The notes under the pieces are model-generated. The model made no database searches, was not told where the DNA came from, and was given only the letters and a program-made list of their open reading frames with translations. 27,632 bases of DNA from Candidatus Wallbacteria bacterium (GTDB taxonomy: Bacteria > Muiribacteriota > JAQTZZ01), in the NCBI GenBank assembly GCA_028687545.1, contig JAQTZZ010000054.1, positions 1 through 27,632 of the forward strand, in the 5' to 3' direction. The stretch's first letter is position 1. Every line of letters begins with the position of its first letter. Of this stretch, positions 1 through 6,662 are shown piece by piece. The position numbers were made by a program, and so were the translations under genes.

Positions 1-1691
1 AAGATATGGGTCTGCTCGAACAGCTGGTTGCCCTCTTTTTTGTCCTCAACGCCATATTCTTCCATGGTCTTGAGGATGCCGTATTTGTGCTGGACAAGAA
101 TGATGTCGTTCTTCTTCTTGCAGGTCTGCTCTGTGATGATTTCCTTGATCCAGACGCAGGGCGGCACCCAGGCCATGTTGGTGGAAGCTCCGGCAAATGT
201 GAGACAGCCTGCAGGCTTGTCCTTGGAGCCGGCTCTCAGCCAAGCTTCGGCAAACCAGGTCTTGCCCACGACCTGGCCGTTCACGCAGGCGACAGACCAG
301 ACCACTGGAAGCTTCATGTTGTTTTCCAGTTTGGCGCAGTCGCTGACGCTGAAGCCGCTGGTGCCCCATGAAGTAACTGATCCGTGTCCGCAGTAGTTGA
401 TCAGGCTCACGCCATCCTTGCAGGCATCAAAGATTACCTTCTTATCTGCTCCGCCATAATAACTGGTATCATAACAGGTGCTGATCTTGGTAAAGCCAAG
501 GTCTGCCTTCAGTGCTGCGTTCAGTTCGTCGATTCTGGCGAAGTCGGTCGGATCTCCCTGTGCGGAAGCGATTCCCAGTGCCTGCTTGTACCAGGCGCCA
601 TCCGCTCCCTGGCTGGGATTCTGCTCAAAATTTATGGATCTCTGAATCATGTATTCGATCTGGCTGAGATTTTCGCCTGAGATCCTGCAGATGAAAGCAT
701 CCGGGACATTGTCGTTGCCCGCGAGCTTGACATAGCAGGGGTCGGAATCAGCGTTTTCATTCTTACCCTTGAGCGTGGGAATATGCTGGGAGTCGCCGAT
801 CAGTGTCACAAAGCATAGATTGCCAGCATCGAAACGCTGCTGAAGGTATGTCTTGATGCTGTCTGCCGTGGTCCCGATGGCGGAAACTTTGACCACCTCT
901 GCCGCATAACCCTGCTGAGTTTTCCAATCTTTCAGAAGGTTCGCCGGAGCGACGAAATCATCATGAGTGATGATCAGAAGCTTTTTGGCGACAGCAGGCG
1001 GTGTCACTGAGCGCTTCTGATAATTAAGGAAAAGCCTTGAATACAGTGTCTCAAAATCATCCGACTGGCAGGCAGGACTGCGGTCCAAAGCTTTGCTGAC
1101 ACCTACCGGTTTCAGCGCAACCTGAATCTCGGTATAGATTCTGAGTTTTTTCTCTTTGTGGTTGTATTGGAACGGGGTGACTGTAACGCGCACACCCCAG
1201 ATGTCTCTCATTTTGAAAGGTTCGGACACGCTGACCAGTTTCCCGTTTTCCGGGTACCAGCCGGCTTTCTGATAAGCAGGTCCGAATTCGTAAGGTATCT
1301 CCGCAGGATTCACGTCCCTGGTGAGATTGCCTTTGGAGGGGATGATCGGGTTCGTTCCACGTTCCACCATCAGGGCATTCCTGACTTCAATGGCCACAGA
1401 CCTGCAGCCTGGCACTGCCACGAAGGCTGAGATGCTGCGCAATTCAGGCGCGCCTTTCTCGAGGGAAGTGGAAGTTTCATCCAGGTTGATGGATGCATAG
1501 TCTTTCCCGTTGATGTTGACGGTATCGACATTGTAACCCGGCGTTTTGAAATCAATTGTCAGATCGCCTTTGGAATTGACCATTGAGCGCTCAGCACAGT
1601 TTGTGCAGGTGTCGGTCAGGCTGATCCACTCTCCGCCAAAGCAGAGGACAGTCGCACAGAGAACCAGAGAAACCACGAAATACTTCTGCAT
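1..1691 (-). CDS. Secreted gingipain-type cysteine peptidase (family C25), 3' end outside the window
   Basis: The frame is open from an ATG at 1691 to the window edge (about 563 codons), so the C-terminus is missing. The first 20 residues form a signal peptide (MQKYFVVSL, hydrophobic to about L16, then CFGG). Residues about 22-235 look like the gingipain-type propeptide and contain no other recognisable domain. The peptidase domain starts near residue 236 (KKLLIITHDDF). The likely catalytic histidine is H436 in NYCGHGSVTSW and the nucleophile is C469 in WSVACVNG. Their 33-residue spacing equals that of RgpB (H211/C244). The TLIGDSQHIPTL and GCLTFAGAS motifs also fit C25. Family members are exported endopeptidases. 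Whether this one carries a sorting domain cannot be seen. GGGGG lies just upstream of the ATG, and a sigma70-like promoter precedes it. Specificity is unknown. Confidence 0.9.
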   Translation of the reverse strand, partial: MQKYFVVSLVLCATVLCFGGEWISLTDTCTNCAERSMVNSKGDLTIDFKTPGYNVDTVNINGKDYASINLDETSTSLEKGAPELRSISAFVAVPGCRSVAIEVRNALMVERGTNPIIPSKGNLTRDVNPAEIPYEFGPAYQKAGWYPENGKLVSVSEPFKMRDIWGVRVTVTPFQYNHKEKKLRIYTEIQVALKPVGVSKALDRSPACQSDDFETLYSRLFLNYQKRSVTPPAVAKKLLIITHDDFVAPANLLKDWKTQQGYAAEVVKVSAIGTTADSIKTYLQQRFDAGNLCFVTLIGDSQHIPTLKGKNENADSDPCYVKLAGNDNVPDAFICRISGENLSQIEYMIQRSINFEQNPSQGADGAWYKQALGIASAQGDPTDFARIDELNAALKADLGFTKISTCYDTSYYGGADKKVIFDACKDGVSLINYCGHGSVTSWGTSGFSVSDCAKLENNMKLPVVWSVACVNGQVVGKTWFAEAWLRAGSKDKPAGCLTFAGASTNMAWVPPCVWIKEIITEQTCKKKNDIILVQHKYGILKTMEEYGVEDKKEGNQLFEQTHI

Positions 1692-1717
1692 AAAACCCCC
1701 GTCTACTTGATGCTTAA

Positions 1718-1746
1718 ATCCTACCCGCAGATTCAACATTTTTCAA
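1718..1746 (-). promoter_or_regulatory. Putative sigma70-type promoter of the C25 peptidase
   Basis: On the minus strand TTGAAA (1746-1741) and TAGGAT (1723-1718) are separated by exactly 17 bases. The predicted start would give a leader of about 20 nt containing the G-rich ribosome site before the ATG at 1691. This is a motif match only. Confidence 0.4.
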
Positions 1747-1802
1747 GAAACAATTTTGTTACAATTTACTTCCCGGCTTTTCCGGATTCACTCATCTATA
1801 TC

Positions 1803-2426
1803 TCAATCTTGATCCATATTTTGGCCCGCTACTTCTAAAATCATAAGTTCTGCCGCCCGCCGCATCATCTGAAAATCCATACCCAGGCCAGGCCTGTTGC
1901 CTGCAAACTGGTTTTTCAGCGGAGGCAGATGGATGAACCCTGAAATGCCGCCAGTCAGCTCGCATAAATGCCTGGAAAAATAGAACAGATGGTTGCAGAG
2001 GTATGATCCGGCATGATTGGAAAATGAGACTGGAATATTTTCCTCTGAAAGCCGCTCATAAAACTCGATGATCGGAAGAGTGGACCAGTAACCGTCAGGT
2101 CCGCTTTCCACCACTGCCCGGCCGTGGCGCACAATTCCACTGCTGTCGTAACGCTGCTCATCGTCAAGATTCAGTGCGAATCGCTCCAGCCTGATCTCAC
2201 GGCCGCTGCCAGCGATCCCGAAACATAAAACAGCATCAGGTTTGAACTGCAGAAAAATCTCGGCAAACTGCCGCTCGCACAATTCATAATCAGTCTCAAT
2301 CACAACTGCCATAATCTCAATTCCTTCTTCTGCGAGAGGCTTCTGCTGGAAATCCCTGATCAGCATTTCCGAGGTATTAATCTCGACTCCCACAAAAGGT
2401 TTGAAGCCGGTCAGCAATATTTTCAT
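1803..2426 (-). CDS. pcp: Pyroglutamyl-peptidase I (cysteine peptidase C15)
   Basis: This cytosolic enzyme removes N-terminal pyroglutamate from peptides. The 207-residue length is normal for the family (about 200-220). It opens with the typical MKILLTGFKPF. The catalytic triad is visible: E81 in ERFALNLDD, C144 in SNHAGSYLCNHLFY and H166 in GFIHLPP, at spacings close to those of known Pcp enzymes. The ATG at 2426 is preceded by AGAGG about 10 nt upstream. The gene lies between a membrane protein upstream and the C25 peptidase downstream, all on the same strand. A hairpin (CCGG-AAAAG-CCGG) lies between pcp and the C25 gene, but it has no U-tract. A role in scavenging peptides released by the secreted peptidase would fit but is inference. 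Confidence 0.93.
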   Translation of the reverse strand: MKILLTGFKPFVGVEINTSEMLIRDFQQKPLAEEGIEIMAVVIETDYELCERQFAEIFLQFKPDAVLCFGIAGSGREIRLERFALNLDDEQRYDSSGIVRHGRAVVESGPDGYWSTLPIIEFYERLSEENIPVSFSNHAGSYLCNHLFYFSRHLCELTGGISGFIHLPPLKNQFAGNRPGLGMDFQMMRRAAELMILEVAGQNMDQD

Positions 2427-2461
2427 CAGTAAGATTCCTCTAATAATTACAAATGTTGAAT

Positions 2462-3661
2462 TTAGAATCTGTCCTCATATAGATGCAGGATCGACCAGGC
2501 AGAAACCGGCACAGTCACGATCAATCCTACAAAATACAGCAAAACTGCAGCCAGATTCAGTAACAGCAGCAGAGAAATAAAAACCGTGAAAAAAACCGGA
2601 GCTGACTGTACCGCATTCCTGCTGAGCTCGAATGCTTCTTTATAATGTAGTTTACGATCTACCATCAGAACAGGGACAAAAAAATGCAGTCCGCAGATCA
2701 GCAGTCCAGGCAGCACCATCAGGCCAAAGCCGAAAAAAGCGCAGATGGACAGGACGAAACCGCCAACCAGCAGTTGCGGTAATTTTCCTACATCCTGCTG
2801 CAGCTCTTGAACCCTGAATCTGGATTTCTTTTTCAGAATCAAAAGCAGCCTGAACAGAATCGCGGAAATCACAAATGATAAAAACAGATCTGCAGCCCAG
2901 CCCGAATATGGGATCAGCCAGAGAATCATGGAAAAAGATCCGGCAAGGGCCAATGCCAGGACTGAATATTCCAGGTTGGACAGGAATGAGGCAAACCCGC
3001 TTCTGAGATACGTCAGCGGGCTTCCAATCTCCAGACTCTCTCTGCCGGGTGGGATGAGCAGAGCAACGAGCACGCCGCCCAGAGCGCCATTGAACGCCCA
3101 GATCAGAGTGGAGCTGACCAGACGAAGCAGTGGTGTGTTGCGGGCTCCAGAGGCTTCCGTCACCAGAATGCTCATGATCAGGCCGAAAATCAGCCCAATG
3201 AACAGGCCGCCGAACCCCAGGATGATCGCCCTGTATGCAATAAACCCTGATCTGCGCATGTCGATCGCGATTGCCAGGATGGCTCCGTATAGAGCATAAA
3301 TGATTCCGCCTTCCAGAGCGCTTGTCGTCACCAGGGAAGTAAGTGAAAACAGGTAAAAAAAGGCAGAGGCAACTGTTTGAAAGGCGAATCCTCCGCAAGC
3401 GCCGAAGGCGCAGAGTATGATCAGCCAGACCAGCAGATTGCCGCCCAGCATCACCCTTATTTCATCGATCCTGATTTCGACTCCCTGGAAGACGGAATGC
3501 AGAACCGAACTGCCGAATCCGCCCCAGCAGGCTCCAAGGAGCGCGCCGATGGTAATCCAGAAGCGGAGTTTTGATTTCAGTTTTTCATCAATAGCCATAG
3601 TTAATATATTATCATATCCGGATAGAATTTTACCCAACCAATCCATTTTCATCAGAACCAT
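2462..3661 (-). CDS. Polytopic integral membrane protein of unknown function
   Basis: I do not recognise a named family over the full length. The 399 residues hold about ten hydrophobic segments. The N-terminal half (about 33-205) is glycine-rich with helices near 34-50, 75-105, 115-135, 143-167 and 185-205. A middle pair lies near 232-275, followed by a short cytosolic stretch with KKKSRFR (277-283). The C-terminal quarter (about 295-399) resembles the DUF975/DUF4013 or glycerophosphodiesterase-membrane-domain style: PGLLICGLHFFVPVLMVDR, then KEAFELSRNAV and two helices. Several starts are possible. MVLM at 3661 and M4 at 3652 have GAGAG upstream, whereas the later M22 (MAIDEKL, 3598) has no ribosome site. 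It probably forms a unit with pcp 35 bp downstream. Confidence 0.75.
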   Translation of the reverse strand: MVLMKMDWLGKILSGYDNILTMAIDEKLKSKLRFWITIGALLGACWGGFGSSVLHSVFQGVEIRIDEIRVMLGGNLLVWLIILCAFGACGGFAFQTVASAFFYLFSLTSLVTTSALEGGIIYALYGAILAIAIDMRRSGFIAYRAIILGFGGLFIGLIFGLIMSILVTEASGARNTPLLRLVSSTLIWAFNGALGGVLVALLIPPGRESLEIGSPLTYLRSGFASFLSNLEYSVLALALAGSFSMILWLIPYSGWAADLFLSFVISAILFRLLLILKKKSRFRVQELQQDVGKLPQLLVGGFVLSICAFFGFGLMVLPGLLICGLHFFVPVLMVDRKLHYKEAFELSRNAVQSAPVFFTVFISLLLLLNLAAVLLYFVGLIVTVPVSAWSILHLYEDRF

Positions 3662-3702
3662 TATCTCTCATTCTCTCGCACCTAATATCCATCACCTACC
3701 CG

Positions 3703-3758
3703 TTACCCATTACCCATTACCCATTACATATTACCTATTACCCATTACCTATTACCTA
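3703..3758. repeat. Heptamer tandem repeat, TTACCCA/TTACCTA type
   Basis: Eight consecutive 7-bp units start at 3703: TTACCCA three times, TTACATA, TTACCTA, TTACCCA, then TTACCTA twice. Degenerate flanks (ACCTACCCG before, TTACTACTC after) extend the pattern. It lies in the divergent intergenic region between the membrane protein and the two-CW gene. It resembles the short tandemly repeated repetitive (STRR) heptamers known from cyanobacteria. Confidence 0.9.
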
Positions 3759-3807
3759 TTACTACTCACTTTTTATGCCGATAGGTATCTGAATCAAGGG
3801 AGCTGTC

Positions 3808-3993
3808 ATGTCTGAAAAAAAGAAGCACTGCTGGGATATCCACGCCTGTCCTGCCTGCCATTATCTGTACTGCGAAGCCTATAAGCAGGGCATAAACTGC
3901 TGGGAAGTGAAGATCAAACCCTGCTGCAAACGCCAGGATTTCGCCCGCTGCCAGAAGTGCGGAATTTATCAGGAATATATTAACATCAAGTGA
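3808..3993 (+). CDS. Small two-CW domain cysteine-rich protein
   Basis: This 61-residue protein has eleven cysteines and two CW motifs: CWDIHACPACHYLYC (residues 8-22) and NCWEVKIKPCC (30-40), followed by CQKCGIY (53-59). The order matches the small two-CW domain proteins of anaerobes and deep-branching bacteria, which probably bind a metal ion or iron-sulfur cluster. No function is established. There is no signal peptide. AGGGAG about 7 nt upstream of the ATG is a good ribosome site. The gene stands alone between two repeat tracts and ends at the shared terminator at 4082-4109. It is short but the cysteine pattern makes it real. Confidence 0.85.
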   Translation: MSEKKKHCWDIHACPACHYLYCEAYKQGINCWEVKIKPCCKRQDFARCQKCGIYQEYINIK

Positions 3994-4028
3994 ATCGATA
4001 ACATCCTATCGTTAATTTACGACATGAA

Positions 4029-4052
4029 GTTGGTATGTTAGTAAGTTGGTAA
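4029..4052. repeat. Octamer tandem repeat, copy 1
   Basis: Three 8-bp units run in a row: GTTGGTAT, GTTAGTAA and GTTGGTAA. Read on the minus strand they are TTACCAAC, TTACTAAC and ATACCAAC, the same units in the same alternation as at 13415-13446. It lies between the two-CW gene and the terminator. Confidence 0.8.
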
Positions 4053-4081
4053 GTTTATATATCGGGAAAATGTGCCATGAA

Positions 4082-4109
4082 AAAACGCCGCATTGCTGCG
4101 GCGTTTTTG
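4082..4109. terminator. Bidirectional Rho-independent terminator
   Basis: A perfect 12-bp stem (AAAAACGCCGCA, 4082-4093, with TGCGGCGTTTTT, 4098-4109) closes a TTGC loop. A/T runs on both sides give a U-tract in either direction. It lies between the convergent two-CW gene (+) and the last pseudopilin gene (-) and can end both transcripts. Confidence 0.93.
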
Positions 4110-4134
4110 AATTTCACTTAAAACAGAAGCTGAA

Positions 4135-4710
4135 TTATAACTTTTTCATATCCAGCCAGGTTTTAACTGTTCCGGTTACTGTCAGCCCCTTTTCATCGTC
4201 GATATAAACTACGCTGGTTGTTGCGGGGGTCGGGTCAACAGCAGAAGTGGCGGTAATGTAAAAGGTTTTATTAAACACATTTGGCTTATCGCCGGCAGTT
4301 GCCGCTACAATCTTTACACCATCGACTGCAGTGGTCATATCTGCAGTAAGTACCTCAATCACGAACTTTCCCTGTCCGCCGTCATCTTCCTTGTAATACT
4401 CAGTTTCGCTGGCAAGATAATGGCCGGCAGTCAAATCAGCGATTGTGAGAGTAGTGTTAATGAGATTGGCAGGTACAGTCCAGCCTGGATTCGGGGCTAC
4501 GACAGCACCTGAAGGTTGGACTAAATATCCGCCGTGCGCAGCTCTCCACTGCTCCATGGCTGTGGCAATGGCAGCAATATGGGACTGGAACAGAGCGCCT
4601 CTGGCATCAGAAATCGTACCTTCCATTCTCGGAGCGGCAATTGCAGCGATCAGACCGATGATCGCGATTACGATCAATAGCTCCATCAGGGTGAAACCTT
4701 TTCTTCTCAT
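4135..4710 (-). CDS. Type II secretion/type IV pilus-like pseudopilin (paralogue A)
   Basis: The 191 residues begin with a class III prepilin signal: MRRKG, cleavage after G5, then FTLMELLIVIAIIGLIAAIA with the conserved glutamate at mature position 5. After cleavage and N-methylation by a prepilin peptidase (not in the window) it would join a periplasmic pseudopilus. The globular part is not canonical GspG: the usual C-terminal DPWG signature is absent. It shares DDGGQGKFVIEV, VFNKTFYITAT and a final KTWLDM with the neighbouring pilin, so the two are paralogues. A strong AGGAGG site precedes the ATG. It is the last gene of the gspE-gspF-pilin-pilin unit and is followed by the terminator at 4082-4109. 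Confidence 0.88.
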   Translation of the reverse strand: MRRKGFTLMELLIVIAIIGLIAAIAAPRMEGTISDARGALFQSHIAAIATAMEQWRAAHGGYLVQPSGAVVAPNPGWTVPANLINTTLTIADLTAGHYLASETEYYKEDDGGQGKFVIEVLTADMTTAVDGVKIVAATAGDKPNVFNKTFYITATSAVDPTPATTSVVYIDDEKGLTVTGTVKTWLDMKKL

Positions 4711-4804
4711 CTTTCCTCCTCTAGATTTTTGTTGATTTCTATCTTATAGTTCCTGTATTCAGATTTCAATATTTTCAGCAATTATTTCTTACCAGTAGAC
4801 CTGA

Positions 4805-5329
4805 TCAGCGCCGAACCGCAGGATAAATCTCGTCCCAGGTCCTGACAGGTTCAGAGAGAGCGATTTCAGGAGATTTTTCCACATACACCAGGTATTCCCT
4901 GCCGTCAGGCAAGCCATCATGATTCGTGTCAGGCCGGGCAGTAATGTAAATACCCTTGTTCACCACATTCGGGGAATTGAGCGGGAAAATTCCCTGTTCA
5001 CCTCTGCCCTGGATCGGGTACACTTTCAATTCGCCCTTTCCGCCATTGTCCTGGGGATAAAGGACGACTCTGCTGCCAAGGTAATGCTTTTTCACCAGAG
5101 TATCCAGGCTGATGCTTTCATCGGCTGTGGCGGAAAATCCCTGCCTGGATGCTCTATACAGATCTGCAGCTGTGACGATCGCAGCAATCTGGGACTTGAA
5201 AACCGCTTTTCTGGCGATTGTGGTAGTGGTGACAAGCTCCGGCGCAGCAGCAGCTACCATATATCCCACAATGCTGACCACAGTCAGCACTTCAAACAAG
5301 GTAAAGCCTCTCTTCGAGTTTCGGATCAT
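4805..5329 (-). CDS. Type II secretion/type IV pilus-like pseudopilin (paralogue B)
   Basis: The start at 5329 is preferred because AGGAG lies 8 nt upstream; the ATG at 5335 would leave only 2 nt. The leader MIRNSKRG is cut before FTLFEVLTVVSIVGYMVAAA, with glutamate at mature position 5. The mature region shares an FKSQIAAI helix, DNGGKGELKVYP, VVNKGIYITA and a terminal VRTWDE with paralogue A. It differs by carrying DTNHDGLPDG near residues 134-143, a DxNxDGxxD loop typical of calcium-binding repeats of the dockerin/thrombospondin-3 type. Canonical GspG also binds calcium, but through a different loop. It is the third gene of the secretion operon. Confidence 0.88.
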   Translation of the reverse strand: MIRNSKRGFTLFEVLTVVSIVGYMVAAAAPELVTTTTIARKAVFKSQIAAIVTAADLYRASRQGFSATADESISLDTLVKKHYLGSRVVLYPQDNGGKGELKVYPIQGRGEQGIFPLNSPNVVNKGIYITARPDTNHDGLPDGREYLVYVEKSPEIALSEPVRTWDEIYPAVRR

Positions 5330-5369
5330 GATCATATCTCCTGTTTATTATGATATCCCTTTCAGGAAC

Positions 5370-5421
5370 GGGCGCTGGCAAGCAGCGCCCCTACAAACGG
5401 CAGGCGCGACAGCGTCTCTAC
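5370..5421. repeat. Double-hairpin interspersed repeat between platform and pilin genes
   Basis: Two small hairpins lie in tandem and each is followed by CTAC. The first is GGGCGCTG-GCAAG-CAGCGCCC (5370-5390), a perfect 8-bp stem. The second is GGCGC-GACA-GCGTC (about 5403-5416) with one wobble pair. Read on the minus strand each unit begins GTAG(G/A)G, as in dispersed GTAG-type palindromes of many bacterial genomes. It lies in the 115-bp gap between gspF and the first pilin gene, inside the predicted transcript. Confidence 0.7.
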
Positions 5422-5444
5422 ATTATTCCATTCAACATTTTCTG

Positions 5445-6659
5445 TTATTTAATATTCGCAATCTTTGTCATGTCCAGCAAGGCCATCATCACAGCCAGCA
5501 CTATGAATCCCACTATAAAGGCGATACAGAAGATCAGGGCAGGTTCAATCACAGCCACCAGCCTTTTCACAGCCTTGCGCACGTCCCGCTCGTAATAATC
5601 CCTCACCTTTTTCATCAGCTTTTCGATGGAACCCGTGTTTTCGCCTACAATCAACATCCTCATCAGCATCGGCGGGAACAGGCGCTTGTCGTTGATGCTG
5701 TCAGACAACCTGTTGCCGCTGTTGACTTTCTCTATGGCTGAGGCGATCCGGGCTGAATAAAGGGTGTTTCCGATTACAGAACCCGTGATTTCCAGGGTCC
5801 TGATGATTGGAATCCCTGACTCCATCAGGGTGGACAGGGTATGGCAGAAACGGGAAATGCTGGATTTGATCAGGATCGGTGCGATCAGGGGCAGCCTGAG
5901 GAAAAAATTGTCGAAGAAAATCTTGCCTGGTTTGGTTTTGGCGAAATAGCGGATCATAACCGCAGTTATGACAACTGCACCAAGTATTTTCAACCAGTTC
6001 AAACTGAAAAAAACGGCAGTGTCCATGAGCAGCACAGTGATTACAGGCAGTTTGAGGTTAAAGGACTTGAAAATCTCCACAAAGCGCGGCAGCACGAAGC
6101 TCATCAGGAAGAACACCACGCTGCTCGCCACTATGATCAGGAAGGAAGGATAAGCCATGGCTGAGCGGATCGTGGTCTTGATTTCCTCTTCCTTTTCCAG
6201 AAAATCAGACAGCCGCAGCAGCACCTGGTCGAGACGGCCTGTCGCTTCTCCAACCTTGACCATGCTGATAAAGAGATCATTGAATATTTCCGGATGCCTG
6301 GCCAGTGAATCTGAAAACTGGATGCCTGAAGCTACGTCTTTTCTCAATTCCCTGATGATTTCCCTGAATGATCTGGAGCTGACCTGGTCCATCAGCACAT
6401 CCAGCGCAGCCAGGATCGGCAGGCCGGCTTCCAGCATTGTCGAAATCTGGATCGTGAAAGTGATCAGTTCTTCTCTGGTGACCCCAAAGATGAAATCCCC
6501 TAAATCAAGGTCCAGTACATTCTTCTTGTTCGGGGTGATGGCGAGCACGCGGTAGCCGAAGCTCTTCAGGGTGGCGGCCAGGTCTTTAGCGCTTACCGCT
6601 TCCATCAGGCCGCTGACTTCTTTTCTGCTCTCGTCCAGATATGTATATTTAAATTCCAT
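5445..6659 (-). CDS. gspF: Type II secretion/type IV pilus inner-membrane platform protein (GspF/PilC family)
   Basis: The 404-residue length is typical. Residues 1-60 form the short N-terminal cytosolic domain (FKYTYLDESRKEVSGLMEA). Two T2SSF repeats follow, about 65-190 and 268-392, each with the hallmark GxP and VGExTG motifs (LEAGLP, MVKVGEATGRLD; MESGIP, MLIVGENTGSIEKLM). Transmembrane helices lie near 172-192, 219-238 and 370-395. The protein anchors the assembly ATPase and pseudopilus in the inner membrane. Its ATG lies 3 bp after the gspE stop, and the ribosome site GGAAGAG is inside the gspE end, so the two are translationally linked. It could equally be called PilC. Confidence 0.94.
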   Translation of the reverse strand: MEFKYTYLDESRKEVSGLMEAVSAKDLAATLKSFGYRVLAITPNKKNVLDLDLGDFIFGVTREELITFTIQISTMLEAGLPILAALDVLMDQVSSRSFREIIRELRKDVASGIQFSDSLARHPEIFNDLFISMVKVGEATGRLDQVLLRLSDFLEKEEEIKTTIRSAMAYPSFLIIVASSVVFFLMSFVLPRFVEIFKSFNLKLPVITVLLMDTAVFFSLNWLKILGAVVITAVMIRYFAKTKPGKIFFDNFFLRLPLIAPILIKSSISRFCHTLSTLMESGIPIIRTLEITGSVIGNTLYSARIASAIEKVNSGNRLSDSINDKRLFPPMLMRMLIVGENTGSIEKLMKKVRDYYERDVRKAVKRLVAVIEPALIFCIAFIVGFIVLAVMMALLDMTKIANIK

Positions 6660-6662
6660 GCT

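Noticed and set aside
3703-3758. CRISPR array or telomere-like DNA
   Set aside because: The units are only 7 bp with no spacers, so it is not CRISPR. TTACCC resembles a telomere repeat, but the tract is short, degenerate and lies inside a gene-dense bacterial region.
3417-3815. 132-codon plus-strand frame ending at the two-CW gene
   Set aside because: It is antisense to the membrane protein gene and then translates the heptamer repeat into a Leu-Pro-Ile-Thr-Tyr pattern. Such frames are artefacts of 7-bp repeats.
5112-5741. 209-codon plus-strand frame
   Set aside because: It runs antisense through the end of gspF, the double hairpin and a pilin gene, so it is not a gene.
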